Shown piece by piece: positions 1-4,763 of a stretch of 5,919 nt of DNA. Source of the DNA: CAZWFW01 sp964633445. GTDB lineage: Archaea; Undinarchaeota; CAZWFW01. Both the position numbers and the translations under genes were made by a program. The DNA lies in the NCBI GenBank assembly GCA_964633445.1, contig CAZWFW010000056.1:1-5919 (forward strand), written 5' to 3'. The notes under the pieces are model-generated. The model searched no databases, had not been told where the DNA came from, and saw only the letters and a program-made list of their open reading frames with translations. How positions within the stretch are numbered: position 1 is the stretch's first letter; each line of letters begins with the position of its first letter.

Positions 1-17
1 AAAATTTAATGATAAAG

Positions 18-251
18 TTAATCAATCATAAAAACATTCCTAAAATTTCCTGGCTCTCTAGCTCTTTTAATTTCTCTTAAAATTTCTTTAATTTCCTTTT
101 TAACTTGAGAAAGCCATTTCTTAAAATCAAATTCTCCCCATTCATTTGACAGAACTATTATTTTTGGTTCTTTCTTAGCTAAATAAACGTAAGGGCGCAT
201 ATATTCTTTCCAAACCTCTTCTAAGCTTGCCTCATATCTTTTTCTTCTCAT
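18..251 (-). CDS. Small charged protein of unknown function, partner of an MNT-type nucleotidyltransferase
   Basis: I do not recognise this 77-residue protein. It is soluble-looking, rich in Lys, Glu and Arg, with no signal peptide or membrane segment. The N-terminal part has aromatic residues (EEVWKEYMRPYVYLA), a central IIVLSNEWGEFDF segment could be a beta strand, and about residues 44-66 (FKKWLSQVKKEIKEILREIK) look like a charged amphipathic helix. Its ATG lies inside the end of the upstream nucleotidyltransferase gene with a 20-base overlap, which implies one mRNA and coupled translation. Small proteins paired with MNT-fold transferases are often toxin or antitoxin partners, so that role is a reasonable inference from context only. 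The ORF is complete, ending in TAA. I am confident that it is a gene because of the overlap and the protein-like composition, but not of its function. Confidence 0.68.
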   Translation of the reverse strand: MRRKRYEASLEEVWKEYMRPYVYLAKKEPKIIVLSNEWGEFDFKKWLSQVKKEIKEILREIKRAREPGNFRNVFMID

Positions 252-810
252 TTCCTAAGATTTCTAAAGAAATTTTCATTTCTTTTGCTATTAATTCAAG
301 CTTCTCCTCATCTATTATATTCCTAAGCTTATGATAAAGAAATGTAGCATCCTTAATGTCTTTCTCTGCCCCAAGATAAAGCTTGTAGGGAATTTGGATT
401 TCCGGTGGTGAAATAAATAATTCTATTGGGCCTATTATAACTTTTATCCTATTTTCAAGTGTAAATCTATCAAATAAGTCTTTTGCAACCTTTAAATCAA
501 AATACCACTTTTCTTGTGTAAACACATCTACTTTTTCTTTTAACTCAGAAGGAATTTTGAAAAAATTCTCAAAATTTTCAGGTATTTCAAACCCCACCGA
601 AAGAAGTTCCCCATACATTTCTTTAGCCTTATTTTTTTCAAGAGGACTTATTATTATATCAACATCCTGAGTAGGTCTTTCTTCTCCAAGCAAGATAGAG
701 ACATAGCCACTAACAATTGCATAGCAGGTATATTTTTCAATTATTTTAACAAACTTACCTACAAGATTATCAAGCAAACTTGGCTTCTTTTCAATCTTCA
801 GCGCTCTCAT
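232..810 (-). CDS. MNT-type nucleotidyltransferase-fold protein (AbiEii/DUF6036-like)
   Basis: This is a 192-residue protein of the DNA polymerase beta/minimal nucleotidyltransferase superfamily. The signature is near residues 30-54: a strand YAIVSG, then a helix SILLGEERPTQDVDIII. The SG motif (34-35) and Asp49/Asp51 match the G-S...D-x-D metal and nucleotide site, and Asp95 in KVDVF is a candidate third acidic residue. The Gly-Ser pair is replaced by Ser-Gly-Tyr, as in many archaeal relatives whose activity is unknown. Known superfamily members transfer NMP to a protein or tRNA, and some are toxins or antitoxins of the MNT/HEPN or AbiE type. The gene overlaps the small downstream gene by 20 bases, so the two probably form a two-gene unit. 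The ATG at 810 is preceded by AT-rich sequence with a TATA-like element about 30 bases upstream. The fold is fairly secure; substrate and toxin role are inference. Confidence 0.75.
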   Translation of the reverse strand: MRALKIEKKPSLLDNLVGKFVKIIEKYTCYAIVSGYVSILLGEERPTQDVDIIISPLEKNKAKEMYGELLSVGFEIPENFENFFKIPSELKEKVDVFTQEKWYFDLKVAKDLFDRFTLENRIKVIIGPIELFISPPEIQIPYKLYLGAEKDIKDATFLYHKLRNIIDEEKLELIAKEMKISLEILGNEKKKI

Positions 811-960
811 GTTTTTATAATTAAATTAATTTTTGTAAATTATTTAAGTTTTCAGCATTCTTAGATTTTAATTAGGAAGGGAAATGTTGAGGCTGCAATA
901 GAGCAATATAAACTTTTAAGAATTTTTGAGATTATCACTTTTTAGATTAAAATATCTGCA
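811..960. other. Intergenic stretch with no identifiable gene
   Basis: The sequence between the nucleotidyltransferase promoter and the IS right end is AT rich. A 26-codon open stretch at about 865-942 on the plus strand reads ILIRKGNVEAAIEQYKLLRIFEIITF. It looks protein-like but has no start codon and an immediate upstream stop, so it may be debris of an older gene. I could not recognise TnpB sequence here, so the right end next door is solo. Confidence 0.4.
839..850 (-). promoter_or_regulatory. Candidate TATA box for the nucleotidyltransferase gene
   Basis: Read on the minus strand, AACTTAAATAAT lies about 30 bases before the ATG at 810. The bases between are A/T rich with no clear Shine-Dalgarno sequence, which fits an archaeal leaderless or short-leader transcript. 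The whole area is AT rich, so the exact box is uncertain. Confidence 0.35.
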
Positions 961-1011
961 GATCTCCTCGATGAATCAGGAAGCTCCCTGCGTAAGCGGG
1001 GAGTAGTTCAC
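961..1011 (+). mobile_element. Solo right end of an IS200/IS605 (IS1341/TnpB-type) element
   Basis: A perfect 8-bp stem, CTCCCTGC (984-991) pairing with GCGGGGAG (996-1003) and including one G-T pair, encloses a GTAA tetraloop. TAGTTCAC follows directly (1004-1011). This is the layout of the right end of TnpB-encoding insertion sequences, where it also forms the 3' part of the guide (omega) RNA. Translated on the plus strand, 961-1011 reads DLLDESGSSLRKRGVVH, resembling the residual terminal reading frame often seen at such ends. No tnpB lies to the left, so the rest has been lost. The TCA at 1008-1010 is the complement of the TGA stop of the minus-strand BtpA-family gene. The second right end at 2206-2237 shares the GAATC, GTAA loop and GTAGTTCAC. 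Confidence 0.72.
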
Positions 1012-1794
1012 CTTCTGAATTCCTCAACAATTTTCATCAACTTTCTTACTCTTTCAACATCAACCTCATTTTCTATTTTGCCATTTCTCTTAAAATAGGT
1101 ACCAACAAAAAACCCATCCGCAATTTTTAAAAAATTCTTGATGTTGCTGGCATTAACACCACTACCAACAATCACTGGCGCATTGGTAGCTTGCTTAATT
1201 TTCTTAACATCCTCGATGCTTGGCGCTCTGCCAGTTTCTATGCCAGTAACTGTCAAAGCATCAGCTTTTCCCCTGAAATATGCGTGCTTTGCTTCCTGTA
1301 TAATATCAAAAAAAATGATATGCATGTTTAACATGAACATCTGCAAAAATCTTAGCATTACTTTTTAAAATTCTTTTCAGTCTTAAAGTTTCATACGCTT
1401 TACCTTCAATTATACCCTGATCTGTAAACGCTATACCAGTATGTACATTAACTCTTATAAACTCGGCATTTATTGCAGTAGCTATCGCTAGCGCTGCAAC
1501 CACATCATTTCTAAGAACATTTATGCCTAGCGGTAAGTCAAATTCCTTTTTGATCTCATGCGCTACTCTTGTAAAGAAAGGTAGAACATACTTTGGAACT
1601 TCTTTGAAGTAAGGCTTATCTCCGAAATTCTCAATTAGAAAACCATCAACACCACCCTCAACTAAAGCCTTAGCGTCATTGATTGCAAAATCAATGACTT
1701 CATCAAAATTATCGTAGTCTGGTGAGCCTGGCAAAGGTTTTAAATGTATCATGCCAATTACTGGTTTTTCCTTTTTAAAGATTTTCTTAAGCAT
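1008..1794 (-). CDS. BtpA/SgcQ-family TIM-barrel protein, interrupted by a +1 frameshift
   Basis: Two overlapping reading frames make one BtpA-family protein of about 261 residues, the usual family length. The first frame (1794 to 1306) starts MLKKIFKKEKPVIGMIHLKPLPGSP and contains GGVDGFLIENF, NVLRND, RVNVHTG and DVHVKHAYHFF, then meets TGA. The second frame resumes with DIIQEAKHAYFRGKADALTVTGIETGR and ends in the PVIVGSGV phosphate-binding-like strand and VRKLMKIVEEFRR. The break is an 8-T tract (1308-1315 as A on the plus strand); seven T would restore the frame. BtpA was named for a role in photosystem I accumulation in cyanobacteria, but archaeal homologues have no established function and are probably barrel enzymes. 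The ATG at 1794 follows a good TATA box by 24 bases. The TGA stop comes from the adjoining IS right end. The gene may be a recent pseudogene, a slippage-expressed gene or a sequencing error. Confidence 0.82.
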
Positions 1795-1818
1795 TTTTAT
1801 AAAATAGTTATAGCAAGC

Positions 1819-1826
1819 TTTTAAAA
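1819..1826 (-). promoter_or_regulatory. TATA box of the BtpA-family gene
   Basis: TTTTAAAA lies 24 bases upstream of the ATG at 1794, and no Shine-Dalgarno sequence is visible between them. That spacing puts the expected archaeal transcription start at or within a few bases of the start codon, so the mRNA is probably leaderless. This also supports the chosen start. Confidence 0.5.
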
Positions 1827-1899
1827 TAAACAGCTAAAATTTTTTGTGCATTAGCAATCGTAACAGGCTTAGCTGCAGCATTTATCCCTTCTAAGTCTA

Positions 1900-2167
1900 G
1901 TGAGCGATTTACTTCCATTATACCCCCCCTACGGTCCCTTCAAGCAAAAGCTCAAGTCAAAGCGAATACTAAACTACATTGAGGTTGACGAAACTTACAC
2001 ATCTCAAACATATTCTGTCTGTGGAGACATAAAAAAAGCAACAGGAAACACAGAGGTTTGTATGTTTCAGAAGATGTGGTAATGTCATGAATGCTGACAT
2101 TAACGGTGCTTTGAATATCTCAAAGAAAGTAGTTTCCCGAATCCGTAAGGATGTGAACTGCCTGTGA
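1900..2167 (+). pseudogene. Degraded C-terminal remnant of a TnpB (IS200/IS605-type) RNA-guided nuclease
   Basis: The first frame (1900-2055) reads PFKQKLKSKRILNYIEVDETYTSQTYSVCGDIKKATGN, matching the end of the RuvC region and the zinc-finger entry of TnpB (usually EVDxxYTSQTCSxCG). After a frame change near 2054 it continues as RFVCFRRCGNVMNADINGALNISKKV and ends at TGA 2165-2167. NADINGALNI is the RuvC-III motif, its Asp at 2096-2098. Decay is clear: the frame shift, the first zinc-finger Cys changed to Tyr (TYSVCG), a CxxxC spacing in the second knuckle, a shortened segment before IEVDE, and no N-terminal two thirds. The intergenic sequence to the left (1827-1899) shows no recognisable TnpB. 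The remnant cannot encode an active nuclease. A cognate right end follows at once. Confidence 0.8.
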
Positions 2168-2237
2168 GGATAGGGGTTGCCTACTTTGGCAACCAAACTC
2201 CTAACGAATCTCTGTCCGTAAGGCGGGGGTAGTTCAC
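2168..2237 (+). mobile_element. Right end / possible omega-RNA 3' region of the TnpB element
   Basis: Two hairpins follow the tnpB remnant. The first is a perfect 7-bp stem, GGTTGCC (2175-2181) with GGCAACC (2188-2194), around TACTTT. The second (2210-2229) keeps the GTAA tetraloop of the copy at 984-1003, but its stem carries T-C and G-G mismatches and so has decayed. GTAGTTCAC (2229-2237) closes the element. In active elements this region is transcribed as the 3' end of the guide RNA. Here the intact first hairpin beside a decayed protein suggests that the RNA part was lost more slowly, or only by chance. The terminal TCA (2234-2236) is the stop codon of the minus-strand dehydrogenase gene. 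Confidence 0.7.
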
Positions 2238-3223
2238 TGTTCTAAAAATTTAATAACTTTCTCTGTAAATTTCTCCGTAGTCAAACTTCCTCCTAAATCT
2301 CTTGTAAATAACCTCTTACTAAAAACTTTTTCAATAGCATTTTCTATTTTTTTAGCTTCTTTAATCATACCTATATATTCGAGCAACATTTTAGCGGAAA
2401 GGATAGCTGCTGTAGGGTTTGCAATACCCTTACCAGCAATATCTGGAGCAGTGCCATGCACAGGTTGAAATAACGCATATTCATCACCGATGTTTGCACT
2501 AGGCAGTATACCTAAGCTACCAACCAAACCTGCAACCTCATCTGAAAGTATATCACCGAATAAATTAGGACAAAGAAGAACATCATACTTATCCGGCTCT
2601 TTAATCAATTTCATACTCATAGCATCAACAAGAACTTCCTCAACGCATACATCAGGATATTGCCTAGCTACTTCAAATGCCGCTTGCTTAAACAACCCAC
2701 ATGTTTCTCTCATTATATTTGATTTGGTGACTACTGTAACCTTGCCTCTCCTCATTTTAGCTAGCTCAAAAGCTTTCTCTGCAACTTTCAAGGATTTCTC
2801 TTTGCTAATAACCCTAAGGGTAAATGCGTAGTCTCCAAGCCTCCACTCTATCCCAGAGTAAAGGTCTTCCGTGTTCTCTCTCACTATGATCAAATCAAGG
2901 TCTCTTAGGCTTATGTTTGAAAAACTTTTTGCGGGTCTTATGTTTGCATAAAGATCGAACATCTTCCTTATCGCAACTATTGTGCTTTTAAACTCTTTTT
3001 TATCTAAGGGGGTCTGCATGGGGCCTGCAAGACAAATCTTGTATCTCCTTATAGCTTCAATTGTTTCTTCAGGAAGATTCGTTCCAAGCTTAGCATATGC
3101 CCCGTATCCAGCCTCCACAATCTCATATTTTATCCTGCCTTTGCATACTTGATCTAAAACCTTTAATGCGCAAGGAATAATCTCTTTTCCAATCCCATCT
3201 CCATAAATTACAGTTATTTTCAT
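2234..3223 (-). CDS. leuB: 3-isopropylmalate dehydrogenase-family protein (NAD-dependent beta-decarboxylating dehydrogenase)
   Basis: This 329-residue protein would oxidatively decarboxylate 3-isopropylmalate to 2-oxoisocaproate in leucine synthesis. It has the whole family signature: GDGIGKE (8-14), IVAIRKMFDLYANIRP with Arg86 and Arg96 for substrate, VRENTEDLY with Arg115 and Tyr122, catalytic Lys167 (TKSN), metal-binding Asp200 (VDAMSM), Asp224 and Asp228 (FGDILSD), and HGTAPDIAGKGIANP (256-270). Asp261-Ile262 match the NAD-specific pair, where NADP-type isocitrate dehydrogenases have Lys-Tyr. Length is normal for archaeal IPMDH. Nearby leuC and leuD support this role, though homoisocitrate-type dehydrogenases for lysine or 2-oxosuberate pathways share these motifs and cannot be excluded. 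The gene has its own TATA-like element and an 18-bp palindrome upstream. It ends with LEQ and a TGA stop donated by the IS end. Confidence 0.9.
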   Translation of the reverse strand: MKITVIYGDGIGKEIIPCALKVLDQVCKGRIKYEIVEAGYGAYAKLGTNLPEETIEAIRRYKICLAGPMQTPLDKKEFKSTIVAIRKMFDLYANIRPAKSFSNISLRDLDLIIVRENTEDLYSGIEWRLGDYAFTLRVISKEKSLKVAEKAFELAKMRRGKVTVVTKSNIMRETCGLFKQAAFEVARQYPDVCVEEVLVDAMSMKLIKEPDKYDVLLCPNLFGDILSDEVAGLVGSLGILPSANIGDEYALFQPVHGTAPDIAGKGIANPTAAILSAKMLLEYIGMIKEAKKIENAIEKVFSKRLFTRDLGGSLTTEKFTEKVIKFLEQ

Positions 3224-3243
3224 CGCTTGCGTAACAGTAGCAA

Positions 3244-3251
3244 TTTTTAAG
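3244..3251 (-). promoter_or_regulatory. Candidate TATA box of leuB
   Basis: Read on the minus strand, CTTAAAAA lies 20 bases upstream of the ATG at 3223, placing the expected transcription start at about the start codon. No Shine-Dalgarno sequence is seen. A second AT-rich stretch at 3268-3278 could serve instead with a short leader. Confidence 0.4.
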
Positions 3252-3275
3252 ATATTGATAGATTTGCAATAAAAT

Positions 3276-3293
3276 ATTTTCCATATGGAAAAT
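3276..3293. promoter_or_regulatory. 18-bp perfect palindrome, candidate operator upstream of leuB
   Basis: ATTTTCCATATGGAAAAT is self-complementary over all 18 bases. It sits about 25-30 bases upstream of the proposed leuB TATA box, inside the divergent region that also drives the tRNA-like/DUF3782 unit. This is the size of a dimeric regulator site (Lrp/AsnC or winged-helix type). The position would fit an activator of leuB or a repressor acting both ways. No regulator gene lies in the window, so the protein partner is unknown. Confidence 0.45.
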
Positions 3294-3333
3294 GTTGACC
3301 AGTTGATTTTGTTGTTATTTGGATAACATCAGC

Positions 3334-3374
3334 TTCCTAAGCTTCCGAAGAAAAAATATATAACTTCTTAGGAA
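3334..3374. repeat. Inverted repeat TTCCTAAG / CTTAGGAA flanking the plus-strand TATA box
   Basis: TTCCTAAG (3334-3341) and its exact reverse complement CTTAGGAA (3367-3374) are 25 bases apart and bracket the TATATA element. A smaller dyad, CTTC-C-GAAG (3342-3350), lies directly inside the left arm. The arms lie where a dimer or a looped pair of dimers would block TBP/TFB binding. This could be an operator; chance pairing is possible for 8-base arms. Confidence 0.35.
3353..3363 (+). promoter_or_regulatory. TATA box of the tRNA-like / DUF3782 unit
   Basis: The AAAATATATAAC run, centred near 3358, is about 30 bases upstream of the first base of the tRNA-like sequence (3389). This is the normal archaeal spacing for a transcript starting at or just before the tRNA 5' end. 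No separate promoter fits between the tRNA-like sequence and the coding start at 3464, so this box probably serves both. Confidence 0.5.
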
Positions 3375-3388
3375 ATAGTTAAAACATA

Positions 3389-3460
3389 GGGCCCATAGCT
3401 TGGCTTGGAGAATGTTGGCTTTTAACCCGAAGGTCACGGGTTCGAAACCCGTCGGGCCCA
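3389..3460 (+). tRNA. Degenerate tRNA-Lys(UUU)-like sequence, probable pseudo-tRNA
   Basis: The 3' half is textbook: anticodon loop CTTTTAA (3419-3425, anticodon TTT), variable AGGTC, T arm ACGGG-TTCGAAA-CCCGT (3436-3452), acceptor strand CGGGCCC and discriminator A (3460), with no encoded CCA. The 5' half is damaged. A7 faces C66. Universal A14 is G. The D arm is shortened by one base after GG. The D stem GCTT cannot form four pairs. The 5' anticodon strand has TTGG where TTGGG is expected, so the stem drops to four pairs with an eight-base loop. The length is 72, about two short. It could be a pseudogene, an attachment-site-like remnant, an unusual processed precursor, or a real tRNA damaged by sequencing errors. 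The reverse strand yields a familiar false protein (GFRTRDLRVKS). Confidence 0.7.
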
Positions 3461-3463
3461 TGA

Positions 3464-4223
3464 ATGGGTACAGAAGCTGAGGAAATCTTAAAGAAGCTTC
3501 CAGATTTAATTAGAAAGGATGAGGAATTTAGAATAAGGTTATTTGGAATTTTCGTTGAGCATTTTCCAGTAAGGGAAGAATATATTGAGATTCTAAGAAA
3601 ACTCGAAGAGCATGACAAAAAATTCGAGGAAATGCTTGCTGAACTAAGAGAACACAGAAAAATCCTAGAGAGACATGACAAAAAACTCGAAGGACATGAC
3701 AAGAAGTTTGAAGAAATCGTAGCAGAGCTAAAAGAACACAGAAGAATCCTGGAGAAACATGACAAGAAGTTTTGAAGAAATCGTAGCAGAGCTAAAAAGG
3801 CATGATGAGTTGCTCGAATTGCATGGAAAGGAACTAAAATCCTTAAGGGCAACGTTAGGAGCTATTGGAGCAAGATGGGGAATGCTTGCTGAGGATGCAT
3901 TTAGAAAGGGCATGGAGGGGATTATTAGAGATATATATCCAGAGGGGGAGGTTAGAAGATGGGAATATTATGATAAAGATGGATATGTGTTCGGTTTTCC
4001 CTCAATAGTAGATGTGGATGTTGTTTTGAGAGATAGAAAGCATATATTGGTTGAGATAAAAGCAAACGTGAGCAAAGCAGATGTTTTCGCATTTTATAAA
4101 AAGGCAGAGCTATATGCTAAAATCAACAAAGTCAAGCCTGAATTAGTAGTTCTAACGCCTTTTATCGACAGAGATGCAGAAGAAGCATGCATAAAATTTA
4201 AAATAAAAGTTTACAAGCCATAA
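3464..4223 (+). CDS. DUF3782-like coiled-coil plus PD-(D/E)XK nuclease-fold protein, interrupted by one extra T
   Basis: Removing one base gives a 252-residue protein. The start at 3464 is forced, because the in-frame codon just before it is TGA (3461-3463). Residues 1-45 (MGTEAEEILKKLPDLIRKDEEF) resemble the usual N-terminus of archaeal DUF3782 proteins. Residues about 46-130 are a Lys/Glu-rich coiled coil of repeated HDKKFEEIVAELKEHRRILE units. The C-terminal part (about 138-252) has RWGMLAEDAFRKGM, then SIVDVDVVL with Asp183/Asp185, then LVEIKA with Glu197 and Lys199: the core of the PD-(D/E)XK nuclease fold. The cellular role of the family is not established. The first frame ends at TGA 3773-3775 after KHDKKF; the second (from 3759 in frame) carries the nuclease domain to the TAA at 4221-4223. 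The gene lies between leuD and leuB on the opposite strand, three bases behind the tRNA-like sequence. Confidence 0.8.
3694..3797 (+). repeat. Direct repeat, 40/41 bases, within the coiled-coil region
   Basis: Positions 3694-3733 and 3757-3797 are identical except that the second copy has TTTT (3770-3773) where the first has TTT (3707-3709). The spacing is 63 bases, exactly 21 codons, so the repeat unit preserves the coiled-coil register. The identity at third codon positions suggests recent duplication or gene conversion. The extra T in copy 2 is the frameshift that breaks the gene. Confidence 0.85.
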
Positions 4224-4283
4224 CTGAAGGGGTTATGGTTATAGCACTCATTGCAGAATTTACGCTCTTTTTACCATGCTTTC
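4224..4283. other. Gap between the convergent DUF3782-like and leuD genes
   Basis: These 60 bases separate the DUF3782-like stop from the leuD stop. The only terminator-like element is a short T5 run (CTCTTTTTACC, 4264-4274) for plus-strand transcription. There is no clear hairpin, and I see no sign of a transposon end here. Confidence 0.35.
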
Positions 4284-4763
4284 CTAATATAACCACCTTT
4301 CCCTTACAAAATTTATAAGACCACCATTTTGAATTATCTCCACAACAAATTTAGGATATGGCTCCGATTTTAGAGTTATTCTCTTAGTAAGATTTTTTAT
4401 TAAACCTTTTTCGAAATCTATCTCTATTTCGTCACCCTCCTCAATCTTATCAGCATCTTTGCAAATAATGACAGGCAATCCTATATTTATAGCATTTCTA
4501 AAAAATATTCTTGAAAAGGATTTTGCAATAATTGCCTTTATACCGCAAGCCTTCAAAGCCAAAGCAGCAGTTTCCCTACTGGAACCGCATCCAAAATTTT
4601 CACCAGCGACTATAACATCTCCCTTTTTAACATTTTTAGCAAATTCTGGCCTGTACTCTATGAAAGCAACTTTAGCCAGCTGTTTCTCATCCGTAGTGAG
4701 GTTATATCTGCCAGGTGTTATCAAATCCGTATTTATATTATCGCCAAACTTCCAAACTCTCAT
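4284..4763 (-). CDS. leuD: 3-isopropylmalate dehydratase (isopropylmalate isomerase) small subunit
   Basis: This 159-residue aconitase swivel-domain protein pairs with LeuC to interconvert 2- and 3-isopropylmalate. It starts MRVWKFGDNINTDLITPGRYNLTTDE and carries GENFGCGSSRE (54-64), the conserved substrate-loop motif of small subunits, then KAIIAKSFSRIFFRNAINIGLPVI. Length is typical for archaeal LeuD. The loop after PGRY (NLTTD) is the region that separates isopropylmalate isomerase from homoaconitase in archaea; I cannot assign the substrate from it alone, and leucine synthesis is favoured by the leuB neighbour. I chose the ATG at 4763, which overlaps the leuC stop as ATGA and has an AGGTG Shine-Dalgarno-like sequence about 8 bases upstream. 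A GTG three codons earlier (4772) is the alternative. A gene with no obvious terminator follows on the opposite strand, 60 bases away. Confidence 0.9.
   Translation of the reverse strand: MRVWKFGDNINTDLITPGRYNLTTDEKQLAKVAFIEYRPEFAKNVKKGDVIVAGENFGCGSSRETAALALKACGIKAIIAKSFSRIFFRNAINIGLPVIICKDADKIEEGDEIEIDFEKGLIKNLTKRITLKSEPYPKFVVEIIQNGGLINFVRERWLY

Noticed and set aside
865..942. Possible small gene with sequence RKGNVEAAIEQYKLLRIFEI
   Set aside because: There is no start codon, a stop directly upstream, and no recognised family; at best it is debris.
1138..1368. Plus-strand ORF across the BtpA-family gene
   Set aside because: It is antisense to a conserved coding sequence and has hydrophobic, unconserved-looking composition with no promoter.
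1969..2196. Minus-strand 75-residue ORF over the TnpB remnant
   Set aside because: The plus strand carries recognisable TnpB C-terminal motifs in two frames; the minus frame is a reverse-strand artefact.
3379..3852. Minus-strand 157-residue ORF ending in GPDGFRTRDLRVKSQ
   Set aside because: It is the reverse strand of the coiled-coil repeats and of the tRNA-like sequence; GFRTRDLRVKS is the usual false translation of tRNA genes, so this is not a protein.
3464..4223. CRISPR array suspected from regularly spaced repeats
   Set aside because: The 63-base period matches 21 codons of a coiled coil, there are only two good copies, and the spacers are themselves related.
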